Assembly: GCA_009993635.1 (NCBI GenBank) | Contig: JAACTC010000008.1 | Coordinates: 340,809-404,808, forward strand | DNA length: 64,000 nucleotides | Source: Erythrobacter sp. | Lineage (GTDB): Bacteria; Pseudomonadota; Alphaproteobacteria; Sphingomonadales; Sphingomonadaceae | Reading direction: 5' to 3' | Shown here: in pieces, positions 52,235-60,357 of the stretch | Position numbering within the stretch: position 1 is the stretch's first letter | How the letters are laid out: every line of letters begins with the position of its first letter | Made by a program: the position numbers and the translations under genes | The notes under the pieces: model-generated | Database searches by the model: none | Told to the model about the DNA's origin: nothing | Seen by the model: the letters and a program-made list of their open reading frames with translations, nothing else

Positions 52235-53032
52235 CTAATGCACGAACCGCGCGACCACGTCGCGGTAGCTGCGCGAAACCTTCACCTCGGCGCCCGATCC
52301 CAGCACCAGGAAGCATTCGCCGTTGGTGTGCGGCTTTACCTGCCGCACCTGATCGAGGTTGACGATGGTGGAGCGGTGGACGCGCTGGAACTTGCGCGGG
52401 TCCAGCCTGCGTTCCAGATCCTTCATCGTTTCGCGCAGGATCAGCGAATTGTCGCCGGTGTAGATGCACATGTAATCGCCCGCCGCCTCGATATGTTCGA
52501 TCGAGTCAACCTCGACGCGGAAGATCTTGCCGCGATCCTTCACGTTGAGCAGCTTTTCGAAGCGGTCGGCCCCGTCGGTGGAGCCTTCCTGCAGCTCCTC
52601 GGCGGCTTCGGGCGCGACTTCGGCCAGCACGTTCATCAGCTTTTCCGCCTCGTCCGCGCCGCGTTTCTCGTTCATCCGCTGGCGCACGCGCTCGATCACA
52701 TCCGCCAGCTTGTCCTCGTCGACCGGCTTCATCAGGTAATGCAGCGCATTGGCCTGGAACGCGCGGATCGCGTGTTCCTGGTACGCGGTGACGAACACGA
52801 ACAGCGGCGGTTCGATATCCATCACGCCCTGCACCACGCCGAACCCGTCGAAGCCCGGCATCTGGATGTCGAGAAACACGAGGTCGGGGCGCAGGGTCTT
52901 GATCTTGCGGATCGCTTCGCGCCCGTTCGAACAGGTGTCGATGATCTCGACGTCGTCGAACGGCTCCAGCCGCAGCTGCAGCCCCTGGATCGCGAGCTTT
53001 TCGTCATCCACGATGATGGTCTTGATGGTCAT
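52235..53032 (-). CDS. LytTR-family response regulator
   Basis: A 265-residue regulator with an N-terminal receiver (DDEKLAIQGLQLRL, phosphorylated Asp in RPDLVFLDIQMPGFDG, and KPVDEDKL with the switch Lys) and a C-terminal LytTR DNA-binding domain (about 165-262, with VEVDSIEHIEAAGDYMCIYT and FQRVHRSTIVNLDQVRQVKP). LytTR regulators bind a repeated imperfect direct motif. It partners the histidine kinase gene 7 bases upstream, the sole pair here. The ATG at 53032 was chosen over the open upstream stretch because the receiver starts there. Confidence 0.93.
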   Translation of the reverse strand: MTIKTIIVDDEKLAIQGLQLRLEPFDDVEIIDTCSNGREAIRKIKTLRPDLVFLDIQMPGFDGFGVVQGVMDIEPPLFVFVTAYQEHAIRAFQANALHYLMKPVDEDKLADVIERVRQRMNEKRGADEAEKLMNVLAEVAPEAAEELQEGSTDGADRFEKLLNVKDRGKIFRVEVDSIEHIEAAGDYMCIYTGDNSLILRETMKDLERRLDPRKFQRVHRSTIVNLDQVRQVKPHTNGECFLVLGSGAEVKVSRSYRDVVARFVH

Positions 53033-53039
53033 GTGTCCA

Positions 53040-54305
53040 TTATCCCATGGCGCGGGGGTGCGCCGCAATGTCAACGGACGGCGGTGCGTCCTGTTTCCCG
53101 GTTTCTGGCCCGATCTCGCGCCCGCCCCCGCGCAGCGAAGGATGGGTGGTCAGCTCGGGCGGCGGCACGAAGGCGATGCTCTCTTCCTCGCCCTCGCGTT
53201 CGAACGGCAGTTCGATGATCACGGTGAAGCCGCCATTCGACGGCGATCTGATCTCGAACAGATGGTCCGTACCATAGGCTTGCGCCAGACGGTCGCGGAT
53301 ATTCGCCAGACCGACTCCCGTCGAGGTGGCGCTGTCGCTCTGCGGCAGCGGCGTTCGGGTCGAATCCACCGGCGTCTTCAGCCCCGGCCCGGTATCCGAC
53401 ACGACCAGCCGCAGGCGCGATCCCGAAAGCTGGGCGGAAAGCGATATCTTGGCACCCTCTTCCAGCGGGGAGACCGCGTATTTGATCGCGTTTTCGACCA
53501 GCGGCTGCAGCAGCAGCGAGGGCAGGCAAGCTTCGGAGACCTCCTCGGCAATGTCGAATTCGGTCTGCAGCCGTTCCTCGAACCGCATCCGCTCGATATC
53601 GAGATAGAGCTTCAGCGTCTCGACCTCCTGCTCCACGGTCACCATGCCGCCCGGCTGCGAGATCAGCGTATGCCGCAGGAAGCGCGACAAGCGCGTGAGC
53701 ATCGCGTTGGCGGGCACGGTTTCCTTCAGCAGCACAAGCGTGCTGATCGAATTGAGCGTGTTGAACAGGAAATGCGGGTTAAGCTGGTAGCGCAGCATGG
53801 CCAGCTGCGCGCTGGTCGCCTGCGCCTCCAGCCGCTCCAGCCGGTCGGCCTGCTCTTCCAGCTGCAGGAAATAGTTGATCGCGTAATACAGCCCGGTCCA
53901 CGCGCCGAGCAGCGGCAGCTCGACCGACAGATAGAGGAAGAACAGCTGCGTCAGCGTGGTTTCGCGGTCCGAATAATACAGCCCGGCAACCCATGCCTCG
54001 ACCAGCACCTGCATGCTCACCGCCGCCGCCAGCGCCAGCGCGGTGAAGCCCCAGGTGACCAGCGGCGGGCGGCCGATCAGATTGCGATAGACCACCGACA
54101 GCAGCAGGCTGAGCGAAAAGCTCATCACCGTGGCGATCAGCACCAGCATCAGGAAGCCAAGACCCTGTCCGTTGGCGAGGCCCTGCACGCTGCGCAGCAC
54201 CATCGCACCGCCCCAGCCGGCAAATTGCAGGTTCCAGAACGCGCGATTCTTGTTCGCAAAGAAGGGTGCGGGGCGAGAGGGCAACACGGCCATGATGATC
54301 GCCAT
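53040..54305 (-). CDS. LytS-type sensor histidine kinase
   Basis: A 421-residue kinase of the His_kinase/HATPase_c (PF06580) type. About four membrane helices are present in residues 20-150, then a coiled-coil linker (LEEQADRLERLEAQATSAQL) and the phosphoacceptor box QLNPHFLFNTLNSISTLV. The ATPase part has LLLQPLVENAIKYAVSPLEE (N box), VSDTGPGLKTP (G1) and STGVGLANIRDRLAQAYG (G2). A long proline- and acid-rich C-terminal tail is unusual. The signal sensed is unknown. It forms one operon with the LytTR regulator. Confidence 0.93.
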   Translation of the reverse strand: MAIIMAVLPSRPAPFFANKNRAFWNLQFAGWGGAMVLRSVQGLANGQGLGFLMLVLIATVMSFSLSLLLSVVYRNLIGRPPLVTWGFTALALAAAVSMQVLVEAWVAGLYYSDRETTLTQLFFLYLSVELPLLGAWTGLYYAINYFLQLEEQADRLERLEAQATSAQLAMLRYQLNPHFLFNTLNSISTLVLLKETVPANAMLTRLSRFLRHTLISQPGGMVTVEQEVETLKLYLDIERMRFEERLQTEFDIAEEVSEACLPSLLLQPLVENAIKYAVSPLEEGAKISLSAQLSGSRLRLVVSDTGPGLKTPVDSTRTPLPQSDSATSTGVGLANIRDRLAQAYGTDHLFEIRSPSNGGFTVIIELPFEREGEEESIAFVPPPELTTHPSLRGGGREIGPETGKQDAPPSVDIAAHPRAMG

Positions 54306-54387
54306 CTAGCGCAATCGAGCCGTTTCGCCCAAACTTTTGCATCAAAAGCGGCTATCGGTTAGTTTTGCACGCCAAGGAGAGAGAGCC

Positions 54388-55002
54388 ATGCAACCCGCCG
54401 ATACGCTGCATTCCGCCGCCGAACGTGCCAAATTCCGCGAGATGATGGAGGGCACCGCGCAGGACTGGGCAATCATCGGCGGCGAATATCGCGCCTTTGC
54501 CAGGGGTTTGCCGGACCGCGTGCTGGAACACCTCAAGCTGCTCGACGGCGATTTCGGCGGCTTTCCCGTATGCCGGCTGGAGCATTCGCTGCAGACCGCC
54601 ACCCGCGCGCACCGCGACGGGCGCAGCGAGCAATATGTCGTGATGGCGCTGCTCCACGACATGGGCGATACGCTGGGCAGCTATAACCATCCCGAGGTGG
54701 CGGCGGCGATCATCAAGCCTTTCGTCACCGAAGACATCCACTGGATCTGCCAGCACCACGGCGCCTTCCAGGGCTACTACTACTTCCACTTCCTGGGCAT
54801 GGACCGCGAAGCGCGCGAGGCGTTTCGCGATGCACCGCATTACGAAGCGTGCAAGGAATTCTGCGAGAAATACGATCAGGCCGCGTTCGACCCGGATTAC
54901 GACAGCGAACCGCTGGAATTCTTCGAACCGATGGTGCGCCGGGTCATGGCCCGTCCGCTCGCCTCGCCCTACGCCAAGGCGCTGGACGAGGAAGCCGCCT
55001 AA
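54388..55002 (+). CDS. HD-domain protein resembling PhnZ/TmpB diiron oxygenases
   Basis: This 204-residue cytosolic protein has an HD-type metal site: EHSLQTATRA (first His), ALLHDMGDTLGSYNHPEVAA (the H-D pair and next His), CQHHGAFQGYYYFHFLG and the late FDPDY Asp. The order and spacing recall PhnZ/TmpB, HD-fold mixed-valence diiron oxygenases that cleave aminophosphonates, rather than a nucleotide phosphohydrolase. No phosphonate genes stand nearby, and the exact family could not be tested. AAGGAG stands 9 bases before the ATG. It is divergent from the kinase and convergent with the peptidase gene. Confidence 0.75.
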   Translation: MQPADTLHSAAERAKFREMMEGTAQDWAIIGGEYRAFARGLPDRVLEHLKLLDGDFGGFPVCRLEHSLQTATRAHRDGRSEQYVVMALLHDMGDTLGSYNHPEVAAAIIKPFVTEDIHWICQHHGAFQGYYYFHFLGMDREAREAFRDAPHYEACKEFCEKYDQAAFDPDYDSEPLEFFEPMVRRVMARPLASPYAKALDEEAA

Positions 55003-55005
55003 GCC

Positions 55006-56028
55006 CTAGCGGCCCGGGACGCTAACGTCGCCGGGCAGTTCTTCGTGCTGGAAATGCTGCGACCAGTCGGCGCTGCCCAGAGCGTTCATCCGGGCGATTT
55101 CCTCTTCGATGAAATCCACGCGTTCGTCCCACCCGTCATGGCTGCGGGCGCGGAAGATCCATCCGCCGTGGCGCGGGCCCCATTTCTCGAAAAACTGCGC
55201 AGCCGCCTGCGGTTCGAAGCCCGCATTGGCGAGTAGCCACGGCATCAGCCGGTCGGCCTCGCGCTCGGTCAGCCGCACCGCCTTGCGCTTGCGACCGCCA
55301 TTGGCGTCGAACCACGCGCGATGGTGCAGCAGGTTATGCGCGAACTCGTGCGCCAGCACCGCAGCCAGCAGCGGGTCGGAATAATCGATCGCGGCAAATT
55401 CCGGCCCGATCACGACCCGGTGTCCATCGGCAACCGCGCGCCCGCCTTCGCCGATTTCGAACCGGCTGCGGCACGCCGGAGTGCCCGCGATGACGATGCG
55501 CAGCGGGCCATCGGGACGTGCCACGGTCAGGGGCAGCGTGCCCGTATCCTGCAGCAGATCCTCTGCCGCCTCGCGGATCGTCTCGATCCGTTGCCACCGC
55601 TTGTCGTCTTCCATCGCGATGTCCGCGATATTCATATCGCCGATGGCCAGCACGGTATCGTCGACGCGTAGCCCCGCCCGTTCCGCCGGGCCGCCCGGCA
55701 CCAGCGCCTGCACGCCGACATCGCCTTCCAGGCCCAGCAGATCGCGCAGCGTCGCGCCATCGCCATAGGCCGCCATGTCGTGCAGCAGCAGGCCCGCGCT
55801 CGCCGTGCGATCATGGTGGCAGAAGCGCGCGTTGCCGGTGGTCAGCCGATAGCCGAGATCGAGCACGCGGGCATCCTGCGCCCGCAGGCTGGCGATCGCG
55901 GGGGGCAGGGGGCTTGCTGGCGCAGACTGCGCCGTTTCACCCTCGGCGCCGGACGGCATCGACTGCGCCAGCGCGGGGCCGGCCAGAATGCCGAGCGCGA
56001 GCGTGCCCAGCATTGCACCCTTGCGCAT
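55006..56028 (-). CDS. M48-like metallopeptidase with PDZ domain
   Basis: A 340-residue periplasmic protein. A signal peptide (GTLALGILAGPALAQ) is followed by a PDZ-like domain at about residues 90-170 (VQALVPGGPAERAGLRVDDT) and a peptidase region with AVLAHEFAHNLLHHRAW as the H-E-x2-H zinc site and LTEREADRLMPWLLANAGFE supplying the third ligand Glu. PDZ before protease is unlike BepA or HtpX. The ATG at 56028 shares a base with the dsbA-like stop. A role in envelope protein quality control is inferred from context. Confidence 0.82.
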   Translation of the reverse strand: MRKGAMLGTLALGILAGPALAQSMPSGAEGETAQSAPASPLPPAIASLRAQDARVLDLGYRLTTGNARFCHHDRTASAGLLLHDMAAYGDGATLRDLLGLEGDVGVQALVPGGPAERAGLRVDDTVLAIGDMNIADIAMEDDKRWQRIETIREAAEDLLQDTGTLPLTVARPDGPLRIVIAGTPACRSRFEIGEGGRAVADGHRVVIGPEFAAIDYSDPLLAAVLAHEFAHNLLHHRAWFDANGGRKRKAVRLTEREADRLMPWLLANAGFEPQAAAQFFEKWGPRHGGWIFRARSHDGWDERVDFIEEEIARMNALGSADWSQHFQHEELPGDVSVPGR

Positions 56029-56735
56029 CACGCGCCGTCTTCCGCCTGCTGCACCGCGCTGGCCAGTGCATCCACACCCTGTGCGCCTTGCAGGATCGTA
56101 TTGCCGGTGATCCACGCAGGCGTGCCGCTGAAGCCCAGCTCTTCCGCGATCATCGCGTTGCGCATCAGTTCCATCGTCACATCCCGACCTTGCGCATCCC
56201 TGCGCGCACGCGCCATGTCCAGACCGGCGGCCGTGCCCGCGCGTTCGAGTGCGGCATCGTCGGCGCTTTCCTGTTCGAACAGCGCGTTGTGGAAGGCGGC
56301 GAATTTGCCCTGCTTGGCCGCGGCCAGCGCCAGCCGCGCCGCAGCCTCGCTGCCTTCGAAAATCGGCCATTCCTTCACCACCACGCGCAGTTCGGGATCC
56401 TGCGCGATCAGAGTTTCGACGTGGTCCTTGCTCAGGCGGCAATAGCCGCAATTGTAGTCGGAAAACTCGAACAGCGTGCGGCTGCCCTTCGGATTGCCAA
56501 GCACCGCGCCGGGGAACGCCTCGCGCCATTCGTTGCCCGCCTGCGCCAGCCGTTTTTCCGCGTCGCGCGCCTGCAGTTCCTGCGCCATGCGTTGCAGCAT
56601 CTCGGGGTTTTCCATCAGGAACGCCTCGGTCTGCCGGTCGCCAAGGCCGGAGGCGCCGAACAGTCCCGCGCCCAGCAGGCCACCGAGGATTGCCAGCGCA
56701 AACACGCCGACGGCGCGCAGTATCGAGTCTCGCAT
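56028..56735 (-). CDS. DsbA/ScsC-like thioredoxin-fold protein
   Basis: A 235-residue protein with an N-terminal membrane anchor or signal (AVGVFALAILGGLLGAGLFG), an extra N-terminal helical segment and a DsbA-type thioredoxin domain. The active site is C-G-Y-C in SDYNCGYCRLSKDHVE and the cis-Pro loop is GFSGTPAWITG. The layout resembles Com1/ScsC-type disulfide isomerase/oxidase. It lies between two metallopeptidase genes and is coupled to the downstream one; the gap to the upstream one is 12 bases. Confidence 0.9.
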   Translation of the reverse strand: MRDSILRAVGVFALAILGGLLGAGLFGASGLGDRQTEAFLMENPEMLQRMAQELQARDAEKRLAQAGNEWREAFPGAVLGNPKGSRTLFEFSDYNCGYCRLSKDHVETLIAQDPELRVVVKEWPIFEGSEAAARLALAAAKQGKFAAFHNALFEQESADDAALERAGTAAGLDMARARRDAQGRDVTMELMRNAMIAEELGFSGTPAWITGNTILQGAQGVDALASAVQQAEDGA

Positions 56736-56747
56736 GATCGTGTGGCC

Positions 56748-58124
56748 CTAGTCTTCGCGCTCGCGTTCGAGCGCCGCCTGCGCCTGCATCCTGATATCCT
56801 GCGCGCGCAGCCAGTCGGCAGTGCCTTCGGGCAGTTCGGATTCGGCGCGCTGGGCGCTGCGCAGCGCCTCGATATAGCGTTCGGTCATCACCTGCTGTTC
56901 GGCGCTGGCGAGGTGCGCGCGCGGCAGGTCGCCACGCGCGGCATAGACCATTCCCAGCTGGTACCAGGCGAAGGGGTTGAGCCGATCCTTGTTCACCGCG
57001 GCCCGCAGCACCTGTTCCGCTTCCTCGAAGTTTTCCGGATTCTCCGTCGCGATCAGTGCGTGGCCGAACATCGACGCGATCAGCGGTTCGCTAGTCGTCA
57101 GCTCGGTCGCGCTGCGCAGATTGGACAGCGCCTCGTCCGGGCGCCCCGATTCGAGCAGCACCTGCCCGCGCAGTTCGAGGAAGTAGGGGTTGGCCGGATC
57201 GAGCGCGATCAGCGCGTCGGCTTCGGCCAGCGCATCGTCGATCCGCGCCTCCTTGTGATAGGCATAGGCGCGCGCGTAGCGGGCGGGCACGCTGGTGTCG
57301 GTGGGCGGATAGGTGCGCAGCGTCAGCGCAGGCTCCGAAAGATAGCCGAACAGCTTGGCGCGGACGCGCTCGAACCGGGTCTGCAGTTCGGGATCGGGCG
57401 GCGTATCCCACGCCGGATCGACGGTGTAGACTTCGCGCAGGCGCTGGATGCGATCGCCCGAGAGCGGGTGGGTGCGGTTGAACGCAGCCTCGTCGCTCTG
57501 GCTGCGGTTATAGCGGTATTCCTGGTTCAGCAGCTTGCCGAAGAACGCCAGCGATCCCTTGCCGGTGATGCCTGCCTTGGAAAGGTAATCCGCCCCGGCT
57601 GCGTCGGCGGCGGATTCCTGCACCCGGCTGAAGGCGAGATACTTGCCCAGCGCGGCCCGTTGCCCCGCCATGACTGCGGCCATGCCAGCCTCGCCAGCCC
57701 CGGCGGCGGCGGCGGCGATCCCGATCAGCAGCGACAGGATGGAAATGTTCTGCGCCGCCTTCGCGCCATCGCCCGCGCTGACCACATGGCCGCCGGTGAT
57801 GTGGCCCAGTTCGTGCGCAATCACGCCCTGCACCTCGTTGGCGGTATCGGCGGCGTTGAGCAGGCCGGAATGGATGTAGACCACCTGCCCGCCCGCAACG
57901 AAGGCGTTGATCGACGGGTCGTTGATGAGCACGATATCGACATTGCCCGGGCGCAGGCCCGCCGCCTCGACCAGCGGATCGGCCATGTCGCGCAGCAGCG
58001 CCTCGGTTTCTGCATCGCGCAGCACGCTTTGCGCCATTGCCGGTTGCGCGGTGAGCGAAACGATCAGCAGCAGCGCGACGAGCTGCGCGAATCTCTGCCT
58101 AAGGATGCGGGGGAGCAACGCCAT
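56748..58124 (-). CDS. M48 metallopeptidase with TPR region (BepA/YfgC-like)
   Basis: This 458-residue periplasmic protease has a signal peptide (LVALLLIVSLTAQPAMAQ), an M48 domain with GVIAHELGHITGGHVVS (H-E-x2-H zinc site) and SAADAAGADYLSKAGITGKG as the downstream Glu region, and a C-terminal tetratricopeptide-like domain of about 150 residues (DALAEADALIALDPANPYFL, and AVNKDRLNPFAWYQLGMVYA). E. coli BepA acts as chaperone and protease for outer-membrane proteins such as LptD. It is the first gene of the leftward peptidase-DsbA-peptidase set. Confidence 0.92.
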   Translation of the reverse strand: MALLPRILRQRFAQLVALLLIVSLTAQPAMAQSVLRDAETEALLRDMADPLVEAAGLRPGNVDIVLINDPSINAFVAGGQVVYIHSGLLNAADTANEVQGVIAHELGHITGGHVVSAGDGAKAAQNISILSLLIGIAAAAAGAGEAGMAAVMAGQRAALGKYLAFSRVQESAADAAGADYLSKAGITGKGSLAFFGKLLNQEYRYNRSQSDEAAFNRTHPLSGDRIQRLREVYTVDPAWDTPPDPELQTRFERVRAKLFGYLSEPALTLRTYPPTDTSVPARYARAYAYHKEARIDDALAEADALIALDPANPYFLELRGQVLLESGRPDEALSNLRSATELTTSEPLIASMFGHALIATENPENFEEAEQVLRAAVNKDRLNPFAWYQLGMVYAARGDLPRAHLASAEQQVMTERYIEALRSAQRAESELPEGTADWLRAQDIRMQAQAALERERED

Positions 58125-58136
58125 TGTGGAGCTATG

Positions 58137-59201
58137 CTAGCCCCCCGCGGGCTGAATGTCTCCTGAAGCCTGCATCGCTTCGGCTGCCGCGGGATCGCTG
58201 TTTGCATCGCGCGTGGCAGCAGCCTCCCGTGCGGCGCGTTCGGCGCGGGCGCGTTCGCGGGCGGCCTGTTTCACCTGTTTGCGCAGGAAGGCCAGCACCT
58301 GGTCCTTCACCCGCGTGTCGCCCCAGCGATCATTGCCGAAGGGTTGGGCGAGGGTCATCAGGATGCCCATGTGGCCCATGTCGTTGAAGATCGCATGGCG
58401 CGCCGGTGCCCCTTTCGCGACCAGCGCATCGTACATCGCCTCGGCGTTGTCCCGGTCCACCGTCTCGTCGTTGTAGCCGGTGGCGAGCAGCATCGGCGGC
58501 GCACTGCGCCGGGCGAAGCTGACCGGTTGCGAGGCGGCGGGCGGGCTCACCTTGCCGAAGGCTTCCTTCTCCGCATCATTGTCGAACGGCAGGAAATCGT
58601 ACGGCCCGGCGAGGCCGATCACCCCCTTAATGGTATCGTCGGGCAGGCCGGCGCGGCGCGTCCAGCGCCGGTCCAGCGCCAGCATGACTGCGTTGTAGGC
58701 GCCTGCCGAATGGCCCATCAGATAGATCTGGTCGGGATCGCCGCCATATTTCGCGATGTTCTGCCTGGTCCATTTGAGCGCGGCTGCGCTGTCGATCAGC
58801 ATCGCGGGGTATCGGCCTTCGGGCAGCAGGCGGTAGCCGACATTGACGACTACGAAGCCCTTCGGCGCAAAATTGCGGCCGATGAAACCGTAGGACGAGG
58901 GATCGCCATTGGACCAGCTGCCCCCGTGAATGAACATCAGCACGGGCTGGGCGACATCCTCCGGCGCGTCTTCGCTGCGATAGATGTAAAGATCCTGCTC
59001 CGGATCCTTGCCGTAGGACAGCGGCCCGCGTTCTTCGATCTCGCGCGAAAAGGTGAACGGCAGATCGACCGTGTCGAGCAGCTTGTGGCGCAGATCCGGC
59101 CACACCCAGTGATACACGTTATAGGCCAGAATGGTCAGGCCCAGGACAAGCAGCATCTGGAACAGGCAGCAGCCGCCCGGTTCCTTAGGCTTCTTCTCCA
59201 T
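58137..59201 (-). CDS. Alpha/beta hydrolase, membrane-anchored esterase
   Basis: A 354-residue protein with one N-terminal membrane helix (LFQMLLVLGLTILAYNVY) and a BD-FAE/HSL-type hydrolase domain. LMFIHGGSWSNGD is the oxyanion-hole motif, YLMGHSAGAYNAVM the nucleophile elbow, and FNDMGHMGILM supplies the catalytic His. A C-terminal basic/acidic coiled-coil tail of about 60 residues follows. It starts inside the App1 gene, overlapping it by 17 bases; a longer in-frame start exists upstream. The pairing with a lipid phosphatase suggests a lipid-related ester substrate. Confidence 0.85.
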   Translation of the reverse strand: MEKKPKEPGGCCLFQMLLVLGLTILAYNVYHWVWPDLRHKLLDTVDLPFTFSREIEERGPLSYGKDPEQDLYIYRSEDAPEDVAQPVLMFIHGGSWSNGDPSSYGFIGRNFAPKGFVVVNVGYRLLPEGRYPAMLIDSAAALKWTRQNIAKYGGDPDQIYLMGHSAGAYNAVMLALDRRWTRRAGLPDDTIKGVIGLAGPYDFLPFDNDAEKEAFGKVSPPAASQPVSFARRSAPPMLLATGYNDETVDRDNAEAMYDALVAKGAPARHAIFNDMGHMGILMTLAQPFGNDRWGDTRVKDQVLAFLRKQVKQAARERARAERAAREAAATRDANSDPAAAEAMQASGDIQPAGG

Positions 59202-60288
59202 TTCGCGGACCCACCGTTTCCACGATGCGCGATGTTTCCCCATGCGGTGCAACCCCAGCGGCTCTCAGGAAATCCCGTCCGACCGCATAGCTGTTTCCCA
59301 GCCACAGGGGCACCCCAAAGCTCTCTATGACCCGTTTCGCGTCAAGTTCGGCTTCCGAGAGTGCTTTTTCGGTCGTCCTGATGAACACTGCGGCGATCCG
59401 TTCGGGCTCGCGCGCCACGGCCTCGGCGAAGGCGGGCAGATCGCCCTGCGTGTCGTCGCCGATGAAGGCGAAGCGCAGATCCGCGAAATGCTCGAGTATC
59501 TCGGAAATCGCGCGCTTCTTGTGCGCGCCGTGGCTTTTCTTGCCGATCGTCTCGAGGTTGAGGCCCCAGCTGCGCAGGAACAGCGCGCCCAGCGGCATCT
59601 GGCGCGAACGCTGGAACGCGACGAGGTAGGAAAACAGGTTCCACGGGCTGGACGAGATATAGAAAAAGGGCCGGTGCGTTGCCGGAATGAAGCTCCCCGT
59701 CGGCTGTTTTGCGCTGGGGACCGACAGCCCGCCACCGATCGCGCCGTAGAACACGTCGGCCCCTTCCACCAGGATGCGCTCGTGCGGCATCTGGGCGAAG
59801 ATCCGCTTCCAGTTGCGCACCACGTTGTGCAGCCCGCCGGTAATGCCGGTTTCCATGATCGTGTCGTCGATATCGGAGATCACGCCAATGGAGGCATCCG
59901 CACCCGGCACCAGCACATGCCCGATGACCGATCGATGGCCCTCGGTCGTATCCCATCCCAGGCGCACCACTTCCCACGCGGTCTGCGCGGGGTACGGCCA
60001 GTCGCCTTCCAGCGGGATGTCGAAGCGGAAATAACCGTCTTCGTCGGACGCGGTCTCGTAATCGAAATCGGCCCCGTCGGCCCGCGTGAGGCACAGGGTG
60101 ACGCGCACGTTCGCCACCTGTCGCGAAAAGAACTGCGACATCATCACGCGGAAGGATTGCCAGCGCCCGACCTGATCGAACTGGGGCGGGAGCGAGCGCA
60201 TGGTGCGCCCGGTCAGGATCAGCCGGTCGTGGCTGCGATAGCCGAAATACGGCTGCACGCGAACGGGATTACGCCTGAAAATGCCCAT
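59185..60288 (-). CDS. App1-like phosphatidate phosphatase (DUF2183)
   Basis: A 367-residue protein with the DUF2183 domain of yeast App1, a Mg-dependent phosphatidate phosphatase. GVISDIDDTIMETGI is the D-x-D-x-T phosphatase motif, FFYISSSPWNLFSYLVAF the second, and LRFAFIGDDTQGDLPAFAE the third with the Lys/Asp metal site. The N-terminal part (PYFGYRSHDRLILTGR) is also family-like. It would convert phosphatidate to diacylglycerol, a substrate for lipid kinases such as the one at 19461-20318, though that link is inference. Confidence 0.9.
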   Translation of the reverse strand: MGIFRRNPVRVQPYFGYRSHDRLILTGRTMRSLPPQFDQVGRWQSFRVMMSQFFSRQVANVRVTLCLTRADGADFDYETASDEDGYFRFDIPLEGDWPYPAQTAWEVVRLGWDTTEGHRSVIGHVLVPGADASIGVISDIDDTIMETGITGGLHNVVRNWKRIFAQMPHERILVEGADVFYGAIGGGLSVPSAKQPTGSFIPATHRPFFYISSSPWNLFSYLVAFQRSRQMPLGALFLRSWGLNLETIGKKSHGAHKKRAISEILEHFADLRFAFIGDDTQGDLPAFAEAVAREPERIAAVFIRTTEKALSEAELDAKRVIESFGVPLWLGNSYAVGRDFLRAAGVAPHGETSRIVETVGPRNGEEA

Positions 60289-60357
60289 GATGGGCGGGCT
60301 AGCCTGCCCGCGCCCGCAGGTGAAGCCCTGTGAGCGCGGTAATCGGCAGGTGTGTGA

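Noticed and set aside
55518..58166. Plus-strand open frame of about 880 codons running across three genes on the other strand
   Set aside because: It is antisense to the PDZ-peptidase, DsbA-like and M48 genes, with low-complexity Arg/Ala/Gly/His composition, as expected of a shadow in GC-rich DNA.
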